NCBI GenBank assembly: GCA_023429995.1
Contig: JAEZCE010000078.1
Location: 1 to 64,000 of the forward strand
Direction of reading: 5' to 3'
Origin: Bacillota bacterium
GTDB taxonomy: Bacteria; Bacillota; UBA4882; UBA8346
DNA: 64,000 bases
The notes under the pieces: model-generated
What the model saw: only the letters and a program-made list of their open reading frames with translations
Databases searched by the model: none
What the model was told of the DNA's origin: nothing
Shown: in pieces, positions 44,214-52,491 of the stretch
Numbering within the stretch: position 1 is the first letter of the stretch
Layout of the letters: each line of letters begins with the position of its first letter
Translations under genes and position numbers: made by a program

Positions 44214-44494
44214 GTAACATTAGTATAACATACCGAAAATTCATTCCCTAAGGCATTTTACCGGTATCCGGCCCTTCATTGATGCGTCCATTCCCTGCCG
44301 GATTAAATTTGAGTTTATTGATCCAATAATAAAGGATTTTTGGGTTTAAGAAATAAAAATATTATATCATGTTTCGATATTTGTTGCATTCCTTCACCGG
44401 CCTGATTTGAAAAATCCATCGCTCGGATAATCTTTGGACTTCCTTGCCTGGATATCGGTTTTCGATAAAAATATTATAAGGGTGTGGGTAAAGG
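44214..44494. other. Divergent region between glcT-like and HPr genes
   Basis: This 281-bp region holds the promoters for both genes. A TATACT -10 for the antiterminator lies at 44222-44227 (minus strand). A 14-bp direct repeat ATAAAAATATTATA occurs at 44353 and 44465. The RBS region of HPr is weak (AAGG). No RAT or terminator hairpin was recognised. Confidence 0.4.
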
Positions 44495-44758
44495 ATGAAA
44501 GAAGTCATGATTCAAGTCACCAATAAGACCGGGTTACACGCGCGTCCCGCAGCCCAGGTGGTTAAGCTGGCGACAAAATTTAAATCACGAATTTATGCCG
44601 TTAAAGACGGCAAAAGAGCGGATTTAAAGAGTTTACTGGATCTCTTGGGCTTGGGAGTTTGTCAAAATGACTCTTTTACTATCCGGGCGGAAGGAAAAGA
44701 TGAAAATAAAGCCGTCGAGCAAATTACGGAATTAATCGAAAAGATCAATAATAGCTAA
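44495..44758 (+). CDS. ptsH: Phosphocarrier protein HPr
   Basis: At 87 residues this is a full HPr. The phosphorylated His15 lies in TGLHARPAAQ and the regulatory Ser46 in LKSLLDLLGLG; both sit at canonical positions. Ser46 is the target of HPr kinase in Firmicutes, so it could serve CcpA-type catabolite control. It accepts phosphate from EI and passes it to the EIIA on the other side. No EI gene is nearby. AAAGG lies 6 nt before the start, divergent from the antiterminator. Confidence 0.9.
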   Translation: MKEVMIQVTNKTGLHARPAAQVVKLATKFKSRIYAVKDGKRADLKSLLDLLGLGVCQNDSFTIRAEGKDENKAVEQITELIEKINNS

Positions 44759-44803
44759 TTCAGGTATTGGATTCCATTTTTTTATCTTCATCTTTACATG
44801 TCC

Positions 44804-44832
44804 TTGACATTGGCAATGGGATTTGTTAATAT
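44804..44832 (+). promoter_or_regulatory. Strong promoter upstream of the sugar ABC operon
   Basis: TTGACA (44804-44809) and TAATAT (44827-44832) are spaced 17 bp. Transcription would begin near 44839, about 190 bp ahead of the binding-protein gene and about 50 bp ahead of a terminator-like hairpin. Confidence 0.75.
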
Positions 44833-44891
44833 AGATGTAACAAGTGAAGATTTATTTTACTATTTTTCAATCGGCGTGCGACGTAAAGGCA

Positions 44892-44928
44892 AGAGCTGAA
44901 AGGATTATTCCTTTTCAGCTCTTTTTTT
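44892..44928 (+). terminator. Leader terminator / possible attenuator
   Basis: AGAGCTGAAAGGA and TCCTTTTCAGCTCT form a stem with a TTAT loop and one bulge, followed by a run of seven T. It lies about 50 nt after the promoter at 44804 and well after HPr, so it may end an HPr transcript and also act as an attenuator for the ABC operon. A further TATAAT sits just downstream (44942-44947). Confidence 0.75.
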
Positions 44929-45028
44929 GTCTTCCAATCCATATAATGGAAAAGGTGGTGAGAATACCGGACATTCGTTAATTAAGGAAAAATCTTTGTT
45001 TCAATCTTTTTACTAATTTAGGAGGTGT

Positions 45029-46321
45029 ATGTTTTTGAAGAGAGCAAGTTTGTTGGTTTTAGTTTTAGCTTTGGTATTGGTCAGTGTTTTAAGTTCCGTA
45101 ACCATTTTGGGCGCAGAAAAAGTAACTTTAACCCTGGGTTCCTGGCGGGTCGATGATGTGGAAGCCGTCAACAAAGTTTTGGCCGCCTTTAAAGCCAAAA
45201 ATCCCAATATCGACATCAAATTCAACCCGACCAACCCGCCTGACTACAACGCCGTTCTCCGCACTCAATTAACGGGTGGAACCGGTCCCGATTTAATGTA
45301 TCTGCGTTCTTTCAAAATTAGCGCCGATTTATATAAGGATGGTTTTCTGGCGCCCATTACCGATATGCCGAAATTAAAAGCAAACTTTACGGAAGGTAAT
45401 TTGAGTCCCTGGACCAATGATAAGGGCGTTATCTATGGTTTACCCTTCATGGCCGTATCCCACGGCATTTATTACAATGCCGATATCTTCAAAAAATATA
45501 AAATTAAAGTTCCCGCCACTTGGGAACAATTAATAGCCGCTGCCAAAAAGTTAAAGGCTGCCGGCATCATTCCATTTTCCAACGGTTCCAAAGACCAATG
45601 GGATATGAATGAAATCGTCTTCATGAATCTCCTTCCGGACTTTATCGGCGGCAGGGCATCCCGCCTGGAATATGAAACCGGAAAAGTTCCGTTTAACGAT
45701 GAAAAAATGGTTGCCGCATTCCAGGCCATCAAGGATATCGCTCCCTATCTGCCGGCCGGACAAGAAGGCGTTTCCTATTACGATTCTCAACAACTCTTCC
45801 TACTTGGAAAAGCCGCTATGTTCTTCGGCGGTTCCTGGGATGTCGCCATGTTTGAAAAAGCCGCTCCCGGTTTCAATTGGAGCATCATGGCCACCCCGGC
45901 GCCATCCGGCAAAAAAACCGTCGTTTGTTTCCACCCGGATTGCGGTATCGGTATTAACAAAGTTTCCAAACACCAAAAAGAAGCCCGGATCTTTTTAGAC
46001 TGGTTGACTTCCAAACAAGCCGCCCAAATTCTGGCTGATGAAGTTCCCGGTTTTTATCCGCTTTCCAAAAACGGCGGCGCCTTGAAAGTTAAGAGCGAAC
46101 ATGCCAGCGAATTTCTGGCTATCAGCAAAGGCAAAGAAACCGATTTGCGTTTCGATTGGCCGGTTATCATGGATGCTCCGCAGGGCAAGCCCGACGGTTA
46201 TACGCTGACCCAAAACGCGGCGCTTGCCGTAGCCAAAGGCGCGATGACTCCCAAACAAGCTGCAGATTCCCTGCAAGCCGGGTTGGCGCAATGGTACGCG
46301 CCAACGCAACATTTTAAATAA
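45029..46321 (+). CDS. Sugar ABC transporter substrate-binding protein, no lipobox
   Basis: This 430-residue protein belongs to the family-1 extracellular sugar-binding proteins. The N-terminal signal (about residues 1-28) ends ILGAEKVTLTLGSWR and lacks a lipobox cysteine, unusual for a Firmicute binding protein. The body has the typical two-lobe pattern (LTLGSWRVDDVEAVNKVL, TGPDLMYLRSF, YGLPFMAVSHGIYYNADIF) and a C-terminal hydrophobic helix. The ligand could be an oligosaccharide; specificity unknown. AGGAGGTGT precedes ATG closely; TTG two codons later has better spacing. A hairpin follows and then the permease genes. Confidence 0.85.
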   Translation: MFLKRASLLVLVLALVLVSVLSSVTILGAEKVTLTLGSWRVDDVEAVNKVLAAFKAKNPNIDIKFNPTNPPDYNAVLRTQLTGGTGPDLMYLRSFKISADLYKDGFLAPITDMPKLKANFTEGNLSPWTNDKGVIYGLPFMAVSHGIYYNADIFKKYKIKVPATWEQLIAAAKKLKAAGIIPFSNGSKDQWDMNEIVFMNLLPDFIGGRASRLEYETGKVPFNDEKMVAAFQAIKDIAPYLPAGQEGVSYYDSQQLFLLGKAAMFFGGSWDVAMFEKAAPGFNWSIMATPAPSGKKTVVCFHPDCGIGINKVSKHQKEARIFLDWLTSKQAAQILADEVPGFYPLSKNGGALKVKSEHASEFLAISKGKETDLRFDWPVIMDAPQGKPDGYTLTQNAALAVAKGAMTPKQAADSLQAGLAQWYAPTQHFK

Positions 46322-46340
46322 TTAGCCAAGGATTTTTAAG

Positions 46341-46384
46341 AATTTGCCTGGGCATAGAATCCATTGTTTTATGCCAGGCAAATT
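46341..46384 (+). promoter_or_regulatory. Intercistronic hairpin between binding protein and permeases
   Basis: AATTTGCCTGGGCATA (46341-46356) pairs with TATGCCAGGCAAATT (46370-46384), giving a 15-bp stem with a bulged G, not followed by a T-run. Such hairpins stabilise the upstream mRNA end and keep the binding protein more abundant than the permeases. Confidence 0.7.
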
Positions 46385-46441
46385 CTTTCCGGGGCAACTC
46401 ATTTCGGATTACAGAGAAATCAGTAATTGAAGGAGTCAATT

Positions 46442-47401
46442 ATGGAGCAAAATGCTTTAGCGAATACCGCGCCACCCAAAGAAAAAAAGCGACGCCAAAG
46501 AGACTGGTGGTTTTTTTACACCCTCCCCGCTCTTGTCATTTATATTTGGTTTATGGCCTTCCCATTGTTTAATTCAATGCGCCTGAGTCTTTATAGCGGT
46601 TCGGGATTCATACCGGATCATTTTGTGGGAATGAAAAATTATATCGATTTATTTACCAATTCCATATACCGGGACCGGCTGATCGGCGCATTTTTGCATA
46701 CCTGTATTCTTTTTGTGATCTGCATGGGTATTCAAAACACCCTCGGTTTAATGTTCGCGAACATCTTGTCAGGCTCTCTAAAGGGCCGTTCAATTTTTCG
46801 CACGATTATCTTTCTTCCGGTCACTTTATCAATTTTGGTCACCGGATTCCTATGGCGGCTGATTCTCAATCCCAATTGGGGCGCTGTCAACCAAGTCCTC
46901 TCCATGTTGGGATTAACCCAATTCTCCAGTTATCCCTGGCTGGGCGATCCCAAAACCGCTATGGTGATCGTCGGACTGGTTACAGCTTGGCAGTGGGTCG
47001 GTTTACCCACCATGATTTTTTTAGCCGGATTTCAGGGAATACCGGAAGAGTTGTTCGAAGCGGCCAGCATTGACGGATCATCACGGCGTCAAATTTTTTG
47101 GAAAATCAAAGTCCCCTTGCTAATTCCTGTAATGGGACTGGTTTCAATTTTAACATTTGTCGGGAACTTTAATGCTTTCGATATTGTTTTCGGATTGGAA
47201 AACGCCAATGGAGCGCCTGACTATGCCACGGATATCATGGGAACTTTCTTTTACCGGATTGGAATCGCCGGTCAACATCCCATCGGTGAGCCGAATATGG
47301 GCGTAGGCGCAAGTATTGCCACGGTTATCTTCTTTATTTTACTAACCGGTGTTACCTTCTGGATGATTTCTCAAAGCCATAGCCGCAAAAAATCTGAGTA
47401 A
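46442..47401 (+). CDS. Sugar ABC transporter permease, MalF-type
   Basis: This protein of about 319 residues has six TMs and the EAA loop EELFEAASIDGSSRRQIFWKIKVPLL. N-terminal tail is basic (PKEKKRRQRDWW). It forms the heteromeric channel with the next protein. The ATG at 46442 has GAAGGAG; the in-frame start at 46427 lacks an RBS. It lies 15 bp before the second permease. Confidence 0.88.
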   Translation: MEQNALANTAPPKEKKRRQRDWWFFYTLPALVIYIWFMAFPLFNSMRLSLYSGSGFIPDHFVGMKNYIDLFTNSIYRDRLIGAFLHTCILFVICMGIQNTLGLMFANILSGSLKGRSIFRTIIFLPVTLSILVTGFLWRLILNPNWGAVNQVLSMLGLTQFSSYPWLGDPKTAMVIVGLVTAWQWVGLPTMIFLAGFQGIPEELFEAASIDGSSRRQIFWKIKVPLLIPVMGLVSILTFVGNFNAFDIVFGLENANGAPDYATDIMGTFFYRIGIAGQHPIGEPNMGVGASIATVIFFILLTGVTFWMISQSHSRKKSE

Positions 47402-47415
47402 ATGGAGTCATTTCA

Positions 47416-48240
47416 ATGAGAGAAAGAAAGGTCATTATCGGTCATTATCTGATTCTATCCATCTGGGCTCTGATCGCATTGTTCCCTGTATGGACAATGC
47501 TGGTGAATTCCTTTAAAAAACAGCTGGATATTTTCAAAAATCCGTTCGCCTTACCCATTACGCCTAGCTTTGACGGTTATCTTTATGTATTCCGGGAAAG
47601 TAATTTTTTGTTATATTGCTTGAATACTTTACTGATTACAAGCATCTCGATTGTCTGCGTTCTCTTCATCGGTTCCTTGGCAGCCTATGCTCTAGCCAAT
47701 TGGAAAGGTCTCGGATCAAAATTAATTTATTTGCTTTTTCTATCCGGAATTATGATACCCATCCGTTTGGGAACAATAAACATTTTTCAGATTATCCGTT
47801 CATTGAATATGATGGGATCAGTTTACGGCTTGATCCCGGTTTATATTGCTTGGGGCCTCCCCATGGCTGTCTTTATCCTTACCACCTTTATTCAGGATTT
47901 GCCCGGTGAGTTAATGGAATCGGCCTCCATTGATGGGGCTTCTAAATTTCGCACCTATTTTAACATCGTTATACCTCTAGTCCGGCCGGCCCTTGGGACT
48001 GTCGCCATTTTCAATTTGATTAACATCTGGAACGACATTTGGTTCCCCTTAATCTTTAATTTAAGAGAAGACCAAAGAACGCTCCTCTTGGGAGTCACTT
48101 ACTTTTTCGGCACCTATCAGACGGACTGGACCAAGGTTTTAGTGGTTCTTACACTTGCTACATTACCGATTCTTTTACTCTATATGCTGATGTCAAAACA
48201 ATTTATTAAAGGATTAACGGCCGGTGCCGTCAAAGGATAA
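47416..48240 (+). CDS. Sugar ABC transporter permease, MalG-type
   Basis: This 274-residue partner permease has six TMs and an EAA loop (ELMESASIDGASKFRTYFNIVIPLVRPAL). The operon ends here at a terminator (48276-48314). No ATPase gene is encoded in the operon, so a shared MsmK/UgpC-type ATPase elsewhere is expected. Confidence 0.88.
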   Translation: MRERKVIIGHYLILSIWALIALFPVWTMLVNSFKKQLDIFKNPFALPITPSFDGYLYVFRESNFLLYCLNTLLITSISIVCVLFIGSLAAYALANWKGLGSKLIYLLFLSGIMIPIRLGTINIFQIIRSLNMMGSVYGLIPVYIAWGLPMAVFILTTFIQDLPGELMESASIDGASKFRTYFNIVIPLVRPALGTVAIFNLINIWNDIWFPLIFNLREDQRTLLLGVTYFFGTYQTDWTKVLVVLTLATLPILLLYMLMSKQFIKGLTAGAVKG

Positions 48241-48275
48241 GAAGGTTTCCTAATCTGTTAATGATAATATTTTTC

Positions 48276-48314
48276 AGCCGCTGTGAAGATACAAGTTCTC
48301 ATTGCGGCTTTTTA
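48276..48314 (+). terminator. Terminator of the sugar ABC operon
   Basis: AGCCGC (48276-48281) pairs with GCGGCT (48304-48309), with inner pairing of GTGA and TCTCAT, followed by TTTTTA. Confidence 0.75.
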
Positions 48315-48363
48315 TTTGATCCCGAACCCGTTAAAAATATATTTTCAAAACCATCGGCCTTTG

Positions 48364-49122
48364 CTAAAAACCTTTTTTCATAAAGTGTTTCATAAAAGTT
48401 AACGCCATAACGAACAAAGGCTGATGAATTAAATATACCTTGAGCGAATGCTTCCCAAGACAACAAAAACACCGTACCCAAATCAATTGGGAACAATCAT
48501 TTAACGGAAACATTCTCCCTTTCGGGGAATATAACCGATTGCCCAAAAACAATCCGATTAACACGAAACCCAGCCAAGGGAAAATGGGGAAATAATCCAC
48601 ACTGTAAAAACCGTTTTTTCTAAATCCTGCCCAAAGCAACCAAGGAAAAGTAAAATGAAAAGAATTCAGATAAAACCCAACGATAATCACAGCCGCTCCC
48701 AGGAATAAGTTCAAATAGCCCAGTCTTACAAGGGGATAACATAGAATAATCGTTGCGCCGATTAAATGGAGGACTCCGAAAACGACATAACCTTCTTTTA
48801 AATAAATCCTCGTAACAATGGTAATGAGTAAACCGTAACTAAAAATGGCAAGACCCCGTTTAAGATGTTTCGTAAATAACCTTTGCCCTTTTCCGGTATT
48901 TTGTTGAATTTCATGATGATGACGAATGATTAAGCAAATCCCGACCAATAATAAAAAAGTTGCAGCCGTCGCTTTTTGCCAAAAAGACCAAATTGTCCAA
49001 CCAAAGGGGAATTCACATATTTGCAATAATGAAAGGTCCACCAAAAAATGGAGCACTATCATCAAAAGAATAGCGATTCCCCGCAAAAAATCAATTTCCC
49101 AATACCGAAAGGGGGCCGTCAT
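48364..49122 (-). CDS. HGSNAT/DUF1624-type acyltransferase membrane protein
   Basis: This protein of about 252 residues has seven or eight TMs and resembles the heparan-alpha-glucosaminide N-acetyltransferase catalytic domain family. RYWEIDFLRGIAILLMIVLHFL is the family N-terminus, and GKHSLKVYLIHQPLF near the C-terminus matches the typical end. It might transfer acyl groups from acetyl-CoA across the membrane; the acceptor is unknown. The ATG at 49122 overlaps the spoVAE stop (ATGA), indicating coupled translation, so it is an operon partner of the spoVA genes. An earlier in-frame start at 49248 would lie inside spoVAE. Confidence 0.75.
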   Translation of the reverse strand: MTAPFRYWEIDFLRGIAILLMIVLHFLVDLSLLQICEFPFGWTIWSFWQKATAATFLLLVGICLIIRHHHEIQQNTGKGQRLFTKHLKRGLAIFSYGLLITIVTRIYLKEGYVVFGVLHLIGATIILCYPLVRLGYLNLFLGAAVIIVGFYLNSFHFTFPWLLWAGFRKNGFYSVDYFPIFPWLGFVLIGLFLGNRLYSPKGRMFPLNDCSQLIWVRCFCCLGKHSLKVYLIHQPLFVMALTFMKHFMKKGF

Positions 49123-49472
49123 CCTTTTGGTTTGAACAATAATGCGCCTAAAAAACCGAAAATAATCGCGGACGACACACCGGCGCTGGTGATTTCGAAT
49201 ATACCCGTTATGACTCCGATAACTCCATCCCTTTGATATTCGGACCAAGCCCCTTTTACCAGCGAGTTGCCAAAACTGCTTATGGGAACGGATGCCCCGG
49301 CGCCAGCAAATTGAATAAGCGGATCATACCATCCAAATCCTCCAAGGGCGGCTCCGATTATCACTAAACAGCACATGGTATGAGCCGGGGTAAATTTTAA
49401 AACATCCATCATGATTTGACCGATGACACAAATGCCTCCACCCACTAAAAAGGCGAAAATGAATTTTTCCAA
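49119..49472 (-). CDS. spoVAE: Stage V sporulation protein AE
   Basis: This 117-residue, four-helix membrane protein has the SpoVA signature: AFLVGGGICVIGQIMMDVLKFTPAH, GALGGFGWYDPLIQFAGAGASVPISSFGNSLVKGAW and a C-terminal TM. It forms part of the channel through which Ca-dipicolinic acid moves into the forespore and out on germination. The gene lies 15 bp downstream of spoVAD. Homologous motifs (YDPL-Q--GAG--VP--GF) recur in the damaged spoVAC remnant upstream. Confidence 0.9.
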   Translation of the reverse strand: MEKFIFAFLVGGGICVIGQIMMDVLKFTPAHTMCCLVIIGAALGGFGWYDPLIQFAGAGASVPISSFGNSLVKGAWSEYQRDGVIGVITGIFEITSAGVSSAIIFGFLGALLFKPKG

Positions 49473-49487
49473 AAAATGAAATCCTCC

Positions 49488-50489
49488 TTACATCTCAATA
49501 GCAACCGCATGGGCAATGCAGGGTATACTTTCTTTTTGCTGATAGGATAATGGGGATAACAATGCTCCGGTAGCCACTACCAAAATCCGATGAAGTTCCC
49601 CCCGATGCATCCGCTTTAAAAGATGCCCGTAAGTTACTGCAGCGGAACAGGCACAGCCACTTCCCCCAGCAAATACCGGCTGTTCTTTTGAAAAGATCAT
49701 CAGGCCGCAGTCGTCAAACTGATTCGGGGCAAATTTTATCCCGTGTTGCCCCAGTAAATCGGTGGCGATAGAATGACCTACCCCGCCTAAATCACCGGTT
49801 ACAATTAAATCATAATAAGATGGGGAACGCTGTAAATCCCGGAAGTGCGCTTCAATCGTATCGACGGCTGCCGGAGCCATAGCGCCGCCCATATTAAGCG
49901 GGTCAGCAATTCCCATATCAACAACCTTGCCGATGGTTGCCGCAGTCACATGGGGGCCCGTCCCTTGAGACACCAGCAAAGCCGCCCCGGCGCCGGTAAC
50001 TGTCCATTGGGCAGTTGGTGGCTTTTGACTGCCGTATTCCGTGGGATAGCGGTACTGTTTTTCCGCGGAACCATTATGACTGGAGGTCGCTGTCAATGCA
50101 TTTTGGGCGAATCCGCCGTCAATCATTAAAGATGCCAAGGCCAATCCCTCCATTGAACTGGAACAGGCTCCGTATATCCCCAAAAAAGGAATCCCCAAGC
50201 TTCGCGCCGCAAAACTGCTGGAGATAATTTGATTCATCAAGTCGCCACAAAGGAAAAACTGGATGTCCTCTTTTTTGAGGCCGGACTTTTGAATTGTAAT
50301 CTTGCAAGCATTTTCCAGTAAGGTTTTTTCGGCTTTTTCGAAACTATCCTGACCCAGCCAAATATCTTTTTCCAGTTTATCAAAATCCCCGGCCAGGGGC
50401 CCTTTCGCCTCGAATGGGCCACCCACAGCCGCAGAGGCCTTAATCAAAGGCTTTGATTCAAAAAGCCAACTCTGTTTTCCTTGATGCAA
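49488..50489 (-). CDS. spoVAD: Stage V sporulation protein AD
   Basis: At about 334 residues this is a full-length SpoVAD with a thiolase-like fold. Recognisable segments are GKQSWLFESKPLIKASAAVGGP at the N-terminus, FLGIYGACSSSMEGLALASLMI, the MNMGGAMAPAAVDTIEAHF segment and LVATGALLSPLSYQQKESIPCIAHAV at the end. It binds dipicolinic acid. The likely start is TTG at 50489 with GGGTGGT 7 nt upstream (an upstream GTG at 50501 is possible). It precedes spoVAE by 15 bp. The next gene upstream is the broken spoVAC. Confidence 0.88.
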   Translation of the reverse strand: MHQGKQSWLFESKPLIKASAAVGGPFEAKGPLAGDFDKLEKDIWLGQDSFEKAEKTLLENACKITIQKSGLKKEDIQFFLCGDLMNQIISSSFAARSLGIPFLGIYGACSSSMEGLALASLMIDGGFAQNALTATSSHNGSAEKQYRYPTEYGSQKPPTAQWTVTGAGAALLVSQGTGPHVTAATIGKVVDMGIADPLNMGGAMAPAAVDTIEAHFRDLQRSPSYYDLIVTGDLGGVGHSIATDLLGQHGIKFAPNQFDDCGLMIFSKEQPVFAGGSGCACSAAVTYGHLLKRMHRGELHRILVVATGALLSPLSYQQKESIPCIAHAVAIEM

Positions 50490-50522
50490 TTCACCGACCA
50501 CCCAGCGCTTTAAAGATTGCTT

Positions 50523-50725
50523 TCACCAAAACAATAGTGAAAGTGAAAACACACCATAAACGGTTACAGCCCCGGCTAATTTAAACATTTTACCTCTGCA
50601 TCCAAAACGAACCCTTCGCTATGATGCTCTACGCAATTGAATCGGCAAAGCCGGTAACCGGGACGGCCGTACCCGCTCCACCCCATTGTGCTAAAGGGTC
50701 ATATTTCTTTTTTGGAATTGGCCAT
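50523..50725 (-). pseudogene. spoVAC: spoVAC remnant with internal deletion and frameshifts
   Basis: The ATG at 50725 (RBS GGAGGTGG, 7 nt) starts MANSKKE, as in SpoVAC, and is then joined to YDPLAQWGGAGTAVPVTGFADSIA from the middle of the protein, so about 90 codons are missing. A stop (TAG) follows at about 50632-50634. The remaining C-terminal part, EHHSEGFVLDAEVK then MFKLAGAVTVYGVFSLSL, appears in two other frames, the second shift lying in a short A-run. The gene is clearly inactive, although its downstream neighbours spoVAD and spoVAE are intact. Confidence 0.8.
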
Positions 50726-50874
50726 TTTCAACACCACCTCCGGCGAAAAGCTTTTGCTTATACATATTTTTCTAAATTTCATTCCAGGTATGCTGGCAAT
50801 TTCTGTTTTTCTTTTAAAAACAACACCCTCAAAAAAATTGCCGGTATTTACTATTTTAAATGTCAAACCCAAAA

Positions 50875-50915
50875 CGAAAGGGCTGCCTAAAAATACATTT
50901 AGGACAGCCCTTTCG
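50875..50915 (-). terminator. Strong hairpin after pepD
   Basis: CGAAAGGGCTG-CCTAAA and TTTAGG-A-CAGCCCTTTCG form a stem of 17 bp with a bulge. It lies downstream of pepD in the direction of transcription and is followed by GTTTTGGGTTTG, a poor T-run. Confidence 0.75.
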
Positions 50916-51000
50916 GGGATTCAAAAATTAAATAAAGTTCGTGGAAAAAGCACAAACAACCAAGATAATAGGGGATCTCCCCATGTTTAAGGGTTCATTC

Positions 51001-52491
51001 TCATTGTAGCCGTTTTAACACTTCGCACAGAAGCTTGAATGTCTTCCCTACGGAGCTGATGCTGACATGCTCATTGGGGGTATGTAAATCATACATATTG
51101 GGGCCGATTGAGACCGCGTCAATACCGGGAATTCTTTCAACCAAAAATCCGCATTCCAGGCCGGCATGAATTACGTTCACCGTGCCCTTGACCCCATATA
51201 AATCTTCATAAGTTTTCACAAACAACTCCCGTATTTGAGATTCTTTGGTATACTCCCAGCTCGGATAAAAAGAATTGGCTTCAAACTGAATATGAAGAAT
51301 ATCAGCGATTTGCTCACAAATGCCTAATAACTGGCGGAATAAAGACTTGACTGAACTTCTGGGACAGCATTCAAAAGTAATTTTATCGTCCTTCATGGAC
51401 ATTACCCCTAGATTATTGGAATATATCACCAGATTATGTTCCAAATCCCGGACAAGCGGTCCGTTCGGAATAATGGTGATCAAATGAATGATGGTTTTTT
51501 TGATATTCTCGTCGTACACATCCCTGGAACCATCATATTTATCGATGGTTACCTGAATAGCGGCATCCGAAAAGGCCAGTTCATACTGTAATGTCTTATT
51601 CCACTCCCGGACAGTTTCTTCAATCCCAAAGCCATCTTTTACCGATACCAGGGCCCAGCTTTCCCTGGGAATTGCATTGGCCTTGGCGCCCCCGCCAAGC
51701 TCGGCGATGTCGATATTATCCTTGAGGTCGAAAAGAATCCTGCCCAAAAGTTTAATGGAATTGCCCCGTTCCTTATCGATATCGTTTCCGGAGTGTCCGC
51801 CTTTCAGGCCCTTGATACCCAATTTATAAAACTGCTGATATTTGGGCGCAACCCTTCGTTCCGGTATATGAAAATAAATTCTTCCCCCACCGGCGCAACC
51901 GGATGTAAAAATTCCTTCTTCCTCATTATCAACATTGATTAAAATTCTTCCCGTTAACTTTTTGGCATTAAATTTTTCCATCCCGGTGAGACCGTTTTCT
52001 TCGTCTGTGGTAATCAACACTTCCAAAGGAGGATGGGGAATGTCGGAGGAGTCCAGGATTGCTTGGGCGCACGCCACTCCGATGCCATTATCCCCCCCCA
52101 GCGTTGTCCCTGATGCATAAATATAATCTCCAACAACCCGAAGCTTGATGGGATCATTGAAAAAATCATGAACGGTATCCTGATTTTTTTCCCAAACCAT
52201 GTCCATATGTCCCTGCAAGATAACCATGGGCGCGTTTTCATAACCAGGGGTACCGGGCTTTTTTATAAGAATATTGAGAGCTTCATCCCGGGTGACTTCA
52301 AAATTCTTTCCTTTGGCCCATTCATAAAGGTAATCGCTGACTTTCTTTTCATAAGTCGATCCCCTTGGTATTTTGGATATCGCCTCAAAATAATAAAATA
52401 CTTTTTCAGGTTGTAAACCTTCAAGCATCCCCGCCATCTCTAGACCCCTTTTCAAGTTAAAATCTCCGCCTGCTAAAACGCTGGCGGTCAT
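51001..52491 (-). CDS. pepD: Aminoacyl-histidine dipeptidase (PepD family)
   Basis: This protein is 496 residues long, typical for M20 PepD. Features: LQGHMDMVWEKN (His-x-Asp zinc ligands, about residues 90-101), GGDNGIGVA (bridging Asp), TTDEENGLTGM (catalytic Glu, zinc Glu), and a dimerisation lid domain in the middle. HAGLECGFLVERIPGIDAVSIGPNMYDLHTPNEHVSI gives the last zinc-binding elements. It cleaves Xaa-His dipeptides. The ATG at 52491 overlaps the nikR stop (ATGA) and has CGGAG 8 nt upstream; 52437 is an alternative start with AAAAGGGG. Coupling to NikR is unusual and suggests metal or histidine-linked regulation. Confidence 0.88.
   Translation of the reverse strand: MTASVLAGGDFNLKRGLEMAGMLEGLQPEKVFYYFEAISKIPRGSTYEKKVSDYLYEWAKGKNFEVTRDEALNILIKKPGTPGYENAPMVILQGHMDMVWEKNQDTVHDFFNDPIKLRVVGDYIYASGTTLGGDNGIGVACAQAILDSSDIPHPPLEVLITTDEENGLTGMEKFNAKKLTGRILINVDNEEEGIFTSGCAGGGRIYFHIPERRVAPKYQQFYKLGIKGLKGGHSGNDIDKERGNSIKLLGRILFDLKDNIDIAELGGGAKANAIPRESWALVSVKDGFGIEETVREWNKTLQYELAFSDAAIQVTIDKYDGSRDVYDENIKKTIIHLITIIPNGPLVRDLEHNLVIYSNNLGVMSMKDDKITFECCPRSSVKSLFRQLLGICEQIADILHIQFEANSFYPSWEYTKESQIRELFVKTYEDLYGVKGTVNVIHAGLECGFLVERIPGIDAVSIGPNMYDLHTPNEHVSISSVGKTFKLLCEVLKRLQ

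Noticed and set aside
44892..44928. A simple terminator of the HPr gene only
   Set aside because: It is 130 bp past HPr and sits just after a strong promoter, so an attenuator role is more interesting; the HPr terminator role is not excluded.
50523..50725. Programmed frameshift in spoVAC
   Set aside because: About 90 codons are missing as well as frames being shifted, which frameshifting cannot explain.
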